Shown here: piece by piece, positions 24,770 to 33,861 of the stretch
Position numbering within the stretch: position 1 is the stretch's first letter
Layout of the letters: the number at the start of each line of letters is the position of its first letter
Assembly: GCA_000153145.1 (NCBI GenBank)
Contig: CH672415.1
Location: forward strand, 482,577 to 546,576
DNA from: a marine actinobacterium PHSC20C1
Lineage (GTDB): Bacteria > Actinomycetota > Actinomycetes > Actinomycetales > Microbacteriaceae
Reading direction: 5' to 3'
DNA length: 64,000 nucleotides
Position numbers and translations under genes: made by a program
The notes under the pieces: generated by a model
What the model was told of the DNA's origin: nothing
Seen by the model: only the letters and a program-made list of their open reading frames with translations
Database searches by the model: none

Positions 24770-25150
24770 TTAGTCGGAGCCGGTGCCGACTTTAGGTAGT
24801 GGTGCAAACTCCACGGAGAACCAACGTTGAGGTCGTTTGCCGAATCCGATGAGAACGTAATCTGAACGACCAGTCCTTTTCGGGTGGTACAGAACCGCTG
24901 CAGGCTTCTTGAGTAGTTCACTATCTCCAGCGCTCACCAAGGACTTCACGGCGAAGTGTTCAGTGCCGGAATTGTCGCGATAGTGGACCGCAATTCGAGG
25001 AGTGCGCCGACCGCGCTGATACACGCTACTAACGGCGGTTGTCTGGGCACCGCTGGCGAGTAAATAGGCGCGAATGGCTCGGCGTCGAAGCCAAGTTGCA
25101 CTCCAGAGGAGTGCGATAAAGACGATGCCGACACCGAAGAGCCAGCCCAT
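24770..25150 (-). CDS. Small membrane-anchored protein (DUF3592-like)
   Basis: A 126-residue protein with one N-terminal helix (WLFGVGIVFIALLWSATWL) followed by a basic stretch and a beta-rich domain (TPRIAVHYRDNSGTEHF, AVLYHPKRTGRSDYVLI) that resembles DUF3592-type extracytoplasmic domains. The match is weak. Its start abuts the stop of the preceding 115-residue gene, and it sits between pafC and tatA in the same direction, so it is probably co-transcribed. No function can be assigned. Confidence 0.6.
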   Translation of the reverse strand: MGWLFGVGIVFIALLWSATWLRRRAIRAYLLASGAQTTAVSSVYQRGRRTPRIAVHYRDNSGTEHFAVKSLVSAGDSELLKKPAAVLYHPKRTGRSDYVLIGFGKRPQRWFSVEFAPLPKVGTGSD

Positions 25151-25498
25151 TTACGCCCAGCCCTCAGGCCACTCTGTTGCGCTCGCATCTCGCTTGGTTA
25201 TCCGTTTGGCGCGCGAAATTCTGCGCTCATGGCGCGCCAGTTTAACCTCACCGCGTCGATTCTTGTGGTCTTCGTGCCGAGCACGAATCTCGCTCATTTC
25301 GGCGAGCACCGCGATCTGAGGCTTGCTGAGCGAATCCGAATCGATATCGAGCTCCGCAGTCTTGTCGACAAGTTCAGAAAGGTCGTGCATCAGTGCGACA
25401 GCTTTACGGAAGAGCAGGAACGCGATAACGGCAACCACGATCAAGAGGGTCGCCACTAGGAAAACCCAAATAAGCAACCATCCCCACCATGAGATCAC
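25151..25498 (-). CDS. Small membrane protein with cytoplasmic coiled coil
   Basis: A 115-residue protein of unknown function. One N-terminal helix (about residues 4-30: WWGWLLIWVFLVATLLIVVA) is followed by a predicted coiled coil (about 32-85, rich in Glu, Lys and Asp) and a basic tail. It starts 8 bp after pafC and ends where the next small gene begins. It appears to be a lineage-specific gene between pafBC and tatAC. Confidence 0.65.
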   Translation of the reverse strand: MISWWGWLLIWVFLVATLLIVVAVIAFLLFRKAVALMHDLSELVDKTAELDIDSDSLSKPQIAVLAEMSEIRARHEDHKNRRGEVKLARHERRISRAKRITKRDASATEWPEGWA

Positions 25499-25506
25499 GG
25501 GATCAC

Positions 25507-26490
25507 CTACGGCAGTTCCGTGTAGCGGTGAGCGCCAGCCCGCGTCCAGCGCGCAACGGCCTCGCGAGCTTCCGAAGGGGCAACTACAGTGACGACTCCA
25601 GGCAGCCCGGCTATGAGCCGTTTTAATCCGTGAAAGTGCGGAACGCGAACTGTCGTGCGTACGCGATCGCTAGTGGGAACCAATTGGGCATCCTTGGCAA
25701 CGTAGTCGCCCAACAATGCAATCGCGCTTTCGACGACCTCGATCGTGACCTCGATGTCTTCTGGGGAAGTATCGAAGAGGGTCTCTGGCAGATTCACATC
25801 GCCAGCAGTGTGCGTGATCGCGTCCGAGGTCATAGCGGGCTGCGAGATGCGGTCGACACGGAAAGTGCGCACATCCTCGCGAGAGTGGCACCACCCACGT
25901 ACATACCAATCGGTATCCACCGATTCGACGCGCAAAGGATCGATATGGCGGCGCTCTGACTCGCCACGAGAGTTTCTGTAGTCGAATTCGATTTGGGTGC
26001 CGGCAGCTACCGATTCGCGCATTAGCGACAGGGTTTCGTCAAGCTCGCTTGCTTCAACAGCCATCGCGGTGGGCTGTGCCGACGCTCCCCGCGAAAGCTT
26101 TGACATGAGGCTGGCGATCGCAGCACGATCAGCGTGCTCAGGTAACCCGGAGAGATACTGCAGCCCGACGATGAGGGCTGAGGCTTCGCGGGCAGAGAAC
26201 CGGGGAGAATCATCGATCGCGACCATGTGGGTTAGCACAATCTGGTCATTCTCTTCGAAATCATCCCAGGCGATGTCAAAGAGATCGCTGTCTTGATAGG
26301 TTGCGGTCTCGCCAGGGATTCCCGAGACAGCGATGAGGCGCACGGCATCCCGAATCTGCTGTTCGGGAACGCCGAAATGCGCGGCCGCTTCTGCGACACT
26401 GACTCGGTCGTGGTCCATCAGGTACGGCACAAGCGCCAAAAGGTAGACGAGCTTGTCTTGCGCGCGCAATGGTTGGACTTTCCTAACCAT
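25507..26490 (-). CDS. pafC: WYL-domain transcription regulator PafC
   Basis: A 327-residue WYL protein with an N-terminal winged helix (VSVAEAAAHFGVPEQQIRDA, about 28-47), a WYL domain (about 165-250; GTQIEFDYRNSRGESERRH, then DWYVRGWCHSREDVRTFRVD) and a WCX C-terminal domain. With PafB it forms the heterodimer PafBC, activator of the LexA/RecA-independent DNA-damage response in mycobacteria and relatives. It overlaps pafB by eight bases. A matching target promoter is found at 62642-62664. Confidence 0.92.
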   Translation of the reverse strand: MVRKVQPLRAQDKLVYLLALVPYLMDHDRVSVAEAAAHFGVPEQQIRDAVRLIAVSGIPGETATYQDSDLFDIAWDDFEENDQIVLTHMVAIDDSPRFSAREASALIVGLQYLSGLPEHADRAAIASLMSKLSRGASAQPTAMAVEASELDETLSLMRESVAAGTQIEFDYRNSRGESERRHIDPLRVESVDTDWYVRGWCHSREDVRTFRVDRISQPAMTSDAITHTAGDVNLPETLFDTSPEDIEVTIEVVESAIALLGDYVAKDAQLVPTSDRVRTTVRVPHFHGLKRLIAGLPGVVTVVAPSEAREAVARWTRAGAHRYTELP

Positions 26491-27466
26491 GATCGGCCGC
26501 CGTTCTTGTCAGGCGTTCGATGACCGCAGTTCGTAAAGTCGGAGGTGAAACAACGACTACCTCTGGTCCAAAACTTGCCAGTTCATCCGCAAAGATATTC
26601 AGGTCTGTGAAGTGAAGCTCGAGAGCTGCCGTCGCGGAAGTTCTTGCCCCGCGTCGCTTACTCAACCGCGTGGCAGCATCAGTACCGGGTTCGACGTTCA
26701 ACACTGCAACGTTCGACATCCAGACGGCTTCAAGTTCGGCCAGTGCGCGAGTTGCGGCGTCAATCGTTGACTCCTCAAACGTTTTTTTGCTCGCGCGTAT
26801 CGGACTGACGATCCGACGAAGCAAGAAAGTCTTGAAGAGATCGGTTGCCGGATCCTTTGCGTACAAGTGCCATCTGCCCTGGTGTTGAACGAGCGCGAGT
26901 GGTGCGACGGTGCGCTGGCTTGATGTCTGATCCCCCGGCTTGAGGTAGTCGAACGATACGACAACCCGCTTATCGAGCGCGGAGCGCAGCGGTTCGAACG
27001 ACTGGTCTCGGACGCGCAATTGAGGTGCGTAGCTCAAGACAGGTTCTGCCGTTGCAATTCCAAGCGAACGCAACTTGACCATTGCGCGACGTGACTCCTC
27101 CGACAGCGAACCTTCGCGCCACACCATCGCGGCCAGTCCGAGAAGTGTCGACTCTTCGGCCGAGAAGCTGATGTCTTCGGGAAGTTCGTAGTCAGCGCGC
27201 GGAATGCGATAGCGCAGGTTGTGGTTGTTGCCCGCTTGTTCTGGGGACTCGATGGTTTCTAGAGGTACCCCGAGCTCGCGAACGTCATCTTTGTCGCGCT
27301 CAAATTGTCGCTCAAGGTTCGCGTTATCGCCGGAGTGCACAAACCGTTGACGATACCCCTGCACGGTAGACAGGATCTCGCTTTTGGTGAGTCCAGCCTC
27401 AGATGACAGTAAAGCTAATACCAAGCTAAACAGTCGTTCTTCGTTGGGAACTTTGGGTAGTGGCAC
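26483..27466 (-). CDS. pafB: WYL-domain transcription regulator PafB
   Basis: A 327-residue WYL protein, first of the pafBC pair. The N-terminal HTH includes GLTKSEILSTVQGYRQRF (about residues 25-42), the WYL domain spans about 160-240 (VVVSFDYLKPGDQTSSQR and GRWHLYAKDPATDLFKTFLL) and the WCX domain follows. Its mycobacterial counterpart senses single-stranded DNA produced on damage. Here pafBC follows trmI and an FKBP lipoprotein directly rather than proteasome genes. Confidence 0.92.
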   Translation of the reverse strand: MPLPKVPNEERLFSLVLALLSSEAGLTKSEILSTVQGYRQRFVHSGDNANLERQFERDKDDVRELGVPLETIESPEQAGNNHNLRYRIPRADYELPEDISFSAEESTLLGLAAMVWREGSLSEESRRAMVKLRSLGIATAEPVLSYAPQLRVRDQSFEPLRSALDKRVVVSFDYLKPGDQTSSQRTVAPLALVQHQGRWHLYAKDPATDLFKTFLLRRIVSPIRASKKTFEESTIDAATRALAELEAVWMSNVAVLNVEPGTDAATRLSKRRGARTSATAALELHFTDLNIFADELASFGPEVVVVSPPTLRTAVIERLTRTAADHG

Positions 27467-27514
27467 GAGTCAAATCCTATGTCTCTGACACCCGGCCGTG
27501 TCGTGGGAAAGCGA

Positions 27515-28516
27515 TTACTGCTCTTGGATTCCAAGAATGTCGAAGACAAACACCAACGTTGATCCGCTGGTTACGCCGTCAGGTTCAGTTCCTTGTGCGA
27601 ATCCAACACTTGGTGGAAGCACAATAAGAACTTGAGATCCGACAGTTTGGCCGATGAGAGCCTCGGCTAGCCCGGGAGGAAGTCCGCGATCTGACTTATC
27701 GCTGCTCTCCATGAGGTAGTTACCAGGGACTCCGGCCTCTTCCCAGCTGTTCGTGAAGGTTGAATCTGCGTCCCACTCGATGCCGCTCACGTGCATGACT
27801 GCCACATCGCCTTCGGCAAGGGTCGCACCGGACCCTGCCTTGAGCGTCGCGAACTTCAGTTCGGCGGGAGCATCAGTTCCGGGGAAGGTGAAGCCAGGTT
27901 GGCCGTTTGGGGCAAGGACTACCGCTGGGAGTCCGGGCGGAGCTACCCGATTGGCGCCATTGGCCTTGCCAGGGTAGCGAGCTTCGACGTCGCTCACCAT
28001 CACGATTGTGTCGTCTTCAACGAGGGGGAGCTGGTTCTGGGTAATATTCTCAGCCCCCAAAATCTCTCCGGCGGCACCGACGGTCACGATGCGTGAGCCG
28101 ACTGTTGAGCACTCGGCGATTTCACCGAAATGAGGTGCTCGCTCAGTGACAGGGACGCGCAGTCCTGCGTTGTCATGGCCTGTAGAAATGAGCTGCTCGC
28201 CCGTTTCGCCCTTGTAAATGGTGATCTGGACTGTGGCGATGTCGCCGGCGTTGACCTGCTCGCCGTCGCCGACGCTTATGGTCTGACTCTCAACGTTTTT
28301 GGCAATCAACGGCGTGGGGAACTCGGCCTCTGGGTCGCTGCTGAGGTCTCCACCGGCAGTCACCAGGGCAGAATTGCTGCCGGAATCGTAGAGTGGAGTG
28401 CAGGCAGCCAAGTCAAAAGGACCGTTGGCGCAGCCGCTCAGGGATACAAGGACTCCGGCACTCAGGGCCACCACTGCAAGCTTGCGCACAAACACTCTTT
28501 TCGTTGACACAGACAT
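27515..28516 (-). CDS. FKBP-type peptidyl-prolyl isomerase, lipoprotein
   Basis: A 333-residue secreted lipoprotein: signal peptide with lipobox VSLSGC (Cys29), an unassigned or degenerate FKBP-like domain (about 75-180) and a C-terminal FKBP domain (about 225-333; EGDVAVMHVSGIEWDADSTF, LPPGLAEALIGQTVGSQVLI, LPPSVGFAQG). It should catalyse prolyl isomerisation on the outside of the membrane. It lies 11 bp after trmI and upstream of pafB in the same direction; FKBP lipoproteins occupy the same neighbourhood in many actinobacteria. Confidence 0.9.
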   Translation of the reverse strand: MSVSTKRVFVRKLAVVALSAGVLVSLSGCANGPFDLAACTPLYDSGSNSALVTAGGDLSSDPEAEFPTPLIAKNVESQTISVGDGEQVNAGDIATVQITIYKGETGEQLISTGHDNAGLRVPVTERAPHFGEIAECSTVGSRIVTVGAAGEILGAENITQNQLPLVEDDTIVMVSDVEARYPGKANGANRVAPPGLPAVVLAPNGQPGFTFPGTDAPAELKFATLKAGSGATLAEGDVAVMHVSGIEWDADSTFTNSWEEAGVPGNYLMESSDKSDRGLPPGLAEALIGQTVGSQVLIVLPPSVGFAQGTEPDGVTSGSTLVFVFDILGIQEQ

Positions 28517-28526
28517 CGGAAATACT

Positions 28527-29513
28527 CTACCGCTCAGAAGACCCGGCCTCTGCCGCTGCCTTTGCTTCTCGGGCAGTCTTTCTCAAACGCTTTGAACTTG
28601 TGCTGCGTTCGCCGAGCGCTCCTGGCGTCCAAATTTCAACATCCTCATCGCTGAAGTCAGTCTTGGATGCCCGACGCTTGAGTTCAGGGAGCACGGAACC
28701 GGGTGCCAGACGGCGTGCCGTCATGAGGAACCCGGTGTGGGCGACCATTCGGTGATCCGGGCGAACCGCGAGCCCCTCGACGTGCCAACCGCGCACGATT
28801 GTTTCGCTTGATTCAGGCTCCGTGTACAGCCCTGTTGCGCGAATCGCTTCCGCAACGCGTGATAACTGTGTCACGGTCGCGATGTAGCACAGTAGAACAC
28901 CACCGGGCGTGAGCGCTGTCGCACATTCTTCGATGCACTCCCATGGCGCGAGCATGTCGAGCACGACTCGGTCTACCGAACCAGGTTCTACGGTTGCTGG
29001 CAACTGCTCCTGCAGGTCACCTACCGTCACCGTCCAATTGTTCGGCTTCGCGCCGAGGAATGCTTCGACGTTGGACTGAGCGATCTCCGAGAACTCTTCG
29101 CGGCGTTCGAAAGAACTCAATGTGCCTGTTGCGCCGATAGCACGCAACAGCCAGAGCGAGAGCGCGCCTGAACCGACACCCGCCTCGACTACATGAGCGC
29201 CCGGGAAAATATCAGCTTGCCCAATTATCTGAGCCGCGTCCTTGGGATAAATAATCGCGGCACCGCGAGGCATAGACATTACGAAGTCGGTGAGCAGTGG
29301 GCGCATCGCCAAATATTCGATGCCGGTGGAGCTTGTGACCACGCTGGCATCCGGTACACCGATTACGAGATCGTGGCTGAGTACGCCGCGGTGGGTGTGA
29401 AACTCTCCCCCGGCCTCGAGCGTGACGGTATTTAGTCGACCTTTCGGCCCGGTGAGCTGAACACGGTCACCAATGCGGAACGGACCGCTCTGTCGTCGAA
29501 ATACATCGGTCAT
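28527..29513 (-). CDS. trmI: tRNA (adenine-N1)-methyltransferase TrmI
   Basis: A 328-residue SAM-dependent enzyme methylating A58 in the T-loop of tRNAs. It has the small N-terminal beta domain (RIGDRVQLTGPKGRLNTV), the SAM motif AHVVEAGVGSGALSLWLLRA (about 106-125) and DRVVLDMLAPWECIEE. A highly charged C-terminal tail (Arg/Lys/Glu-rich, last 45 residues) is an add-on common in the family's actinobacterial members. The start overlaps the HAD stop by four bases. Confidence 0.93.
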   Translation of the reverse strand: MTDVFRRQSGPFRIGDRVQLTGPKGRLNTVTLEAGGEFHTHRGVLSHDLVIGVPDASVVTSSTGIEYLAMRPLLTDFVMSMPRGAAIIYPKDAAQIIGQADIFPGAHVVEAGVGSGALSLWLLRAIGATGTLSSFERREEFSEIAQSNVEAFLGAKPNNWTVTVGDLQEQLPATVEPGSVDRVVLDMLAPWECIEECATALTPGGVLLCYIATVTQLSRVAEAIRATGLYTEPESSETIVRGWHVEGLAVRPDHRMVAHTGFLMTARRLAPGSVLPELKRRASKTDFSDEDVEIWTPGALGERSTSSKRLRKTAREAKAAAEAGSSER

Positions 29514-30181
29514 CGAATAGCTACCTTTGAGTGAAGTTCTGAGAGATGTGCGAGCGTGCGCCCGTCAAGAGTTGGCCAGAGTGCGTGAGTTTGCTCTTCG
29601 GGGATTTCCACCATGAAGGGCACGCCAATGACAGTTGCTCCAGCCGAGAATGCCGAAGTTGCCCCAGGAGGCGAGTCTTCGATTGCAACGCAATCGGCAA
29701 TTGATACGCCGAGCGCGTCCGCACCGACCCGGTATGGGTCTGGATGCGGCTTCGGGTGTGCAACGTCGTCTCCAGAGACGACTGCATCGAAGCCGATGAA
29801 TCCAAGGTTGTCGACGACGTGGTGCGCCATCCGGCTGATTGACATCGTGACGAGAGCAGTCGGAACTCCCGCTTCGCGAAGTTCAAGCAATAACTCGCGC
29901 GCGCCCGGGCGCCACGGGATGCCGAACTCCTTAAGTTGGGCCATCACGCGGTCAGTCAAACGATCAACGATTGACTGCTCATCTAACTCGACTCCCTTGC
30001 CCTGCATGGCTCGTGCCGAGGTGAATAGACCGCTGCCGACAACCGCCATTGCGTCATCGTGGGTCCACTCGCCGCCGAACGATTCAACGAGTTCGTTTTC
30101 GGCAGAGATCCAGTAAGGTTCAGAATTTATGAGGGTGCCGTCCATGTCCCATAAAACGGCAGCCGGAGTGGAGTGAGTCAC
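29510..30181 (-). CDS. HAD-superfamily phosphatase (phosphoglucomutase-like subclass)
   Basis: A 223-residue HAD hydrolase with motif I DMDGTLINSEP (residues 12-22), motif II VTMS, and motif III/IV VAHPKPHPDPY and IEDSPPGATSA. The helical cap between motifs I and II is of the beta-phosphoglucomutase/DOG phosphatase type. The second Asp of motif I makes a phosphatase or phosphomutase likely. First gene of the co-directional run HAD-trmI-FKBP-pafBC. Confidence 0.88.
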   Translation of the reverse strand: MTHSTPAAVLWDMDGTLINSEPYWISAENELVESFGGEWTHDDAMAVVGSGLFTSARAMQGKGVELDEQSIVDRLTDRVMAQLKEFGIPWRPGARELLLELREAGVPTALVTMSISRMAHHVVDNLGFIGFDAVVSGDDVAHPKPHPDPYRVGADALGVSIADCVAIEDSPPGATSAFSAGATVIGVPFMVEIPEEQTHALWPTLDGRTLAHLSELHSKVAIR

Positions 30182-30246
30182 AACGGACCATCGTAGTTCT
30201 ATCCTTGAGTTAGTGACACTCGTGGCACTCGACCCAAAGGAGACCA

Positions 30247-31182
30247 GTGACTAACACCCCATTCGCGAACGGACGACTCTTGGTCGTCGCCTTCGAGGGG
30301 TGGAATGACGCCGGAGAGGCGGCCAGTGGCGCCGTCAGATCTCTCAAAGAACAGCTTGACGTCTATCCCATCGCTGAAGTCGACCCGGAAGAATACTTCG
30401 ACTACCAGTTCAATCGGCCCGTTGTTTCGTATGACGACGACGGTAACCGTGCGTTGACTTGGCCGTCGGTCGCTATCTATGGACCGTCGCGCCCTAATGC
30501 TGAGCGTCCGGAGAGCATTGCCGCTGACGCCGAACTTCAGCTCAGCGCTAACAATCAATCAAATATTTACCTACTTCTGGGAACTGAGCCGTCGCGGTCC
30601 TGGAAAGCATTTACCAGGGACATTCTCGAGACAGTCGTAGAAAACGGAATTACCTCGATTGTGTTTTTGGGGGCGATGCTCGCTGATGTCCCACACACTC
30701 GACCAATTTCGGTCTTCACCTCAAGTGAAAATCCCGAAGTTCGCACTGCGCTCGGTATCGAGCGCAGCAGCTACGAGGGGCCAGTAGGAATATTGTCGGT
30801 GCTCGGACAGGCCGCGGAGAAGGCCGGGATTTCGACGATGTCGATTTGGGCATCCGTTCCGCACTATGTCCACAATGCGCCGTCTCCCAAAGCGACGCTG
30901 GCAATTATCGACAAACTCGAAGAAATTGTGGATGTTGTGATCCCTCGCGGCGATCTTGTGACTGAAGCAACCGATTGGGAAACAGGTATCGATGCCCTCG
31001 CCGGCGAGGATGACGATATGTCGTCCTATATCGAGCAGTTGGAACGCGCCCGAGACACGGTTGACTCCCCCGAAGCCAGTGGCGAGGCGATCGCGCAAGA
31101 ATTCGAGAAGTACCTTCGCCGCGGCGATGACAAGCCTGATCAGGGCTCAGCTGGAGACGAGCCCTGGCGGGGCAAAGACTAG
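30247..31182 (+). CDS. PAC2-family (proteasome-assembly-chaperone-like) protein
   Basis: A 311-residue PAC2 protein: LLVVAFEGWNDAGEAASGAVRS at the N-terminus, YPIAEVDPEEYFDY, and the central ITSIVFLGAMLADVPHTRP and IWASVPHYVH blocks are diagnostic. The family resembles eukaryotic proteasome assembly chaperones, but the function in bacteria is unknown. Start is GTG. It is divergent from the HAD gene and ends 5 bp before the convergent uppP stop. Confidence 0.9.
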   Translation: MTNTPFANGRLLVVAFEGWNDAGEAASGAVRSLKEQLDVYPIAEVDPEEYFDYQFNRPVVSYDDDGNRALTWPSVAIYGPSRPNAERPESIAADAELQLSANNQSNIYLLLGTEPSRSWKAFTRDILETVVENGITSIVFLGAMLADVPHTRPISVFTSSENPEVRTALGIERSSYEGPVGILSVLGQAAEKAGISTMSIWASVPHYVHNAPSPKATLAIIDKLEEIVDVVIPRGDLVTEATDWETGIDALAGEDDDMSSYIEQLERARDTVDSPEASGEAIAQEFEKYLRRGDDKPDQGSAGDEPWRGKD

Positions 31183-31187
31183 CTGAC

Positions 31188-32039
31188 CTAGACGGGCTGG
31201 ATGACGTTGAGCGATAGCAACACGTAGAGCGTCACGCCCAAGAGAACTCGGTAGATTACGAACGGCAAGAAGGAACGCTTTTCGATGTAGCGCATCAATG
31301 CCGCGATAACTGCATAACCAACAAAGAATGCGATCACTGTCGCTACTGCGGTCTCTGCGTAGCTAAAGGTCTGATTCGTTTCACCAAAGCTGTGCACGAG
31401 CTCATAAAGTCCACTACCGAATACTGCTGGAATCGCGAGCAGGAAGCCGAAGCGCGCCGCTGCGGGCCTTGAATAGCCGAGGGCGAGTCCGGCCGTCATC
31501 GTTGAACCAGAACGCGAAACGCCGGGCACTAGGGCAAGCATTTGGGCGAGGCCAATGGCGATGCCGTGACCGTACGTCATCTGTTCAAGCGACCGAGTTC
31601 GCTTGCCGAGGTAGTCGGCGATGCCCAAAATGATTCCGAAAACAATGAGTACCGTCGCGACGAGCCACAGCGAGCGGAAGGTGGACCGAATGTACTCCTG
31701 CGCAAAGAAACCCACGAGAACGATCGGGACGGTACCGATGATGACGAGCCAGCCGAGCCGAACATCCGGATCTTGACGTGAAATTACTTCGCGATGTGCG
31801 CCACTGTGATTACGAAAGTGTTGAAACCAGCGACTCAGAATGCGGCCGATATCTTTGCGAAAGTAGAGAATTACCGCGAGCTCGGTGCCCAACTGGGTAA
31901 TTGCAGTGAATGTCGCCCCAGGGTCACTTGCCGAGGGCAAAAACTCGCCCATGATCCGTAAGTGCGCGCTTGACGAGATCGGAAGAAACTCGGTGAGGCC
32001 CTGAACAAGCCCCAAGATTATTGCCTCAATAAACCCCAT
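31188..32039 (-). CDS. uppP: Undecaprenyl-diphosphate phosphatase UppP (BacA)
   Basis: A 283-residue polytopic enzyme recycling undecaprenyl diphosphate for cell-wall synthesis and conferring bacitracin tolerance. The diagnostic motifs are IEAIILGLVQGLTEFLPIS followed by SSAHL (N-terminal Glu-rich motif) and VPGVSRSGSTMTAGLALGYS (about residues 160-179). About eight membrane helices. It follows the M20 peptidase gene in the same direction with a 24-bp gap. Confidence 0.95.
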   Translation of the reverse strand: MGFIEAIILGLVQGLTEFLPISSSAHLRIMGEFLPSASDPGATFTAITQLGTELAVILYFRKDIGRILSRWFQHFRNHSGAHREVISRQDPDVRLGWLVIIGTVPIVLVGFFAQEYIRSTFRSLWLVATVLIVFGIILGIADYLGKRTRSLEQMTYGHGIAIGLAQMLALVPGVSRSGSTMTAGLALGYSRPAAARFGFLLAIPAVFGSGLYELVHSFGETNQTFSYAETAVATVIAFFVGYAVIAALMRYIEKRSFLPFVIYRVLLGVTLYVLLSLNVIQPV

Positions 32040-32063
32040 GGAGCGCTCCAGATCAGGTGAGAA

Positions 32064-33395
32064 TTAGTACTTGAGAAGCAGATCTCCCAAGACCTGCCTG
32101 CCAAAGACTAATGCGTCTAGGGGCACTCGCTCATCAACACCGTGGAACATGCCCGGAAAGTCGATCTCAGGAGGCAATTGAAGGGGCGCGAAACCGTAGC
32201 CAGTGATGTCGAGTCGTTTGAGTGCTTTGTTATCGGTTCCGCCGGACATGAGGTACGGAAGTACGGGGGCTCCCGGGTCGAAAACGCCGAGACTTCCGAT
32301 CATCGCATCAACCAACGGACCGTCGAAGCTTGTTTCGAGCCCGATATCCCTGTGCATGATCTCAATTTCGATTTCAGCGGGCAACAGCGCCCGCACTTGA
32401 GCGAGCACCTCATCCTCTTCGCCAGGAAGAGTGCGGATGTCGACGAGCGCCTCTGCGACATCAGGGATCACATTGTGCTTGTAGCCGGCTTTCAGCAGGG
32501 TTGGATTGCTCGTCGTGCGCAGTGTCGCCTGCAAAAATCCTGATGCCGTGCCCGTCGCGAGAATCAGTTCGTCTGGACCGACCTCTTCTGGGTCGATGTC
32601 CAAGATGCGCGACAGCTCTTTGATGAGCAGGGTGGTTGTGTCGGTTAACCGCACGGGCCAGTCTTGGCGACCGAGGATTGCTACTGCCTCGGCGAGTTTG
32701 GTGACTGCGTTGTCGTTGATGACACGGGAGCCGTGGGCGGCCATCCCTCTGGCCGTGAGTTTGATCCACACGAGGGCCTTCTCGCCGGTCTGAAGCAAAT
32801 AGGCGCGTTGACCCTGAAGGTCGACAGAGTAGCCTCCAACTTCGCTTATCGCTTCTGTGGCACCGTCGAAAACATCCGCGTGGTGGTCGACCATGAAGTG
32901 CGAACCAAATTCACCGCCGTTTTCCTCGTCGGAGAAGTAGGCGATGATGAGGTCGCGAGCGGGGCGCTTGCCTGCGCCAAGAATGTCACCGAGTGCGGTG
33001 ATGATCATGGCATCCATGTTCTTCATGTCAACAGCGCCTCGACCCCAGAGCAGGCCGTCGCGAATGACTCCCCCGAACGGATCGACTGACCAGTTCTTCG
33101 GATCCGCGGGCACAACGTCGGTGTGGCCGTGCAAGATGAGCGCCGGACGCTCTTTCGCGTGTGGTGCAGAAGTTTCGGTGTCGTAGCTGCCTTCGACGCG
33201 GGCCACAACGGTGGTTCGGCCGGTCGCGGCGTCAAAGTACTGAGTGGTCAATCCCATGTCTTCGAGCAGCGCGCCCAGATACTCCGCAGCGTCGGTCTCA
33301 CCGTTAGAGCGGCCCTCGCCGTAGTTGGTGGTGTCGAACCGGATGAGATCTTGCGCGATGCGAGCGGTGCGCTCGAGTGTTGGCTCTGAAGACAT
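32064..33395 (-). CDS. M20-family metallopeptidase
   Basis: A 443-residue M20 peptidase. Two-zinc ligands are present: ILHGHTDVVPAD (His, Asp), GRGAVDMKNMDAM (bridging Asp), SDEENGGEFG (general-base and ligand Glu), and the distal His in FHGVDERVPLDALV. The lid/dimerisation domain (about residues 190-320) contains the conserved GxxAHGS block (GMAAHGSRVINDNAV). Probably a cytoplasmic dipeptidase or acyl-amino-acid hydrolase; substrate not predictable. Confidence 0.9.
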   Translation of the reverse strand: MSSEPTLERTARIAQDLIRFDTTNYGEGRSNGETDAAEYLGALLEDMGLTTQYFDAATGRTTVVARVEGSYDTETSAPHAKERPALILHGHTDVVPADPKNWSVDPFGGVIRDGLLWGRGAVDMKNMDAMIITALGDILGAGKRPARDLIIAYFSDEENGGEFGSHFMVDHHADVFDGATEAISEVGGYSVDLQGQRAYLLQTGEKALVWIKLTARGMAAHGSRVINDNAVTKLAEAVAILGRQDWPVRLTDTTTLLIKELSRILDIDPEEVGPDELILATGTASGFLQATLRTTSNPTLLKAGYKHNVIPDVAEALVDIRTLPGEEDEVLAQVRALLPAEIEIEIMHRDIGLETSFDGPLVDAMIGSLGVFDPGAPVLPYLMSGGTDNKALKRLDITGYGFAPLQLPPEIDFPGMFHGVDERVPLDALVFGRQVLGDLLLKY

Positions 33396-33547
33396 AAGGC
33401 CACGCTAGCGGCCTGACCGGGAAATTTCTCCCTGCCACGGCATAGTCGGTAGCTCGCACGCGCTGCCGCCGATCGGATGCGTCATTTCACGCTCAGAAAT
33501 GGTGCTATTCTCTTATCTCGGCGGTGCTCTTGTAGCGCCGTTGATGC

Positions 33548-33631
33548 GCGCGGATGGCGGAATTGGTAGACGCGCTAGCTTGAGGTGCTAGTGCCCGAAA
33601 GGGCGTGGGGGTTCAAGTCCCCCTTCGCGCA
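33548..33631 (+). tRNA. tRNA-Leu (anticodon GAG)
   Basis: A complete 84-nt class II tRNA. The acceptor stem GCGCGGA pairs with TTCGCGC (one G-T pair), the anticodon loop TTGAGGT is flanked by CTAGC/GCTAG, giving anticodon GAG, and the long variable arm TGCCCGAAAGGGCGT plus T-arm GGGGGTTCAAGTCCCCC are typical of tRNA-Leu. The 3' CCA is not encoded. A rho-independent terminator follows about 40 bp downstream. Confidence 0.95.
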
Positions 33632-33673
33632 CAGCGAAAGATTCGGACTTACGAATCGGTAGTTAAGAAATTT

Positions 33674-33711
33674 GGTCGGCAGGTCGTTTTATACGGCTGC
33701 CGGCCTTTTTT
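33674..33711 (+). terminator. Rho-independent terminator after tRNA-Leu
   Basis: Stem arms GGTCGGCAG (33674-33682) and CTGCCGGCC (33697-33705) form nine pairs including one G-T, with a 14-nt loop, followed by six T residues (33706-33711). Confidence 0.85.
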
Positions 33712-33861
33712 CGTTTCTGGTGCACGGTTTCAACGAACCTCGGTGCAGCCGTCTCGACTGCTGAAAGTTGGCTGAAATTCCCGCCCGTGTGATCTTAGCG
33801 ATGTATCGTTGAGTATCGGCAGGACCGAATCGGGTCCTCATCCACCGAGTGGAGGCACAGC

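Noticed and set aside
33548..33631. tRNA-Leu as an integration site for a mobile element
   Set aside because: No integrase, no partial 3' repeat of the tRNA and no phage-like genes are seen nearby.
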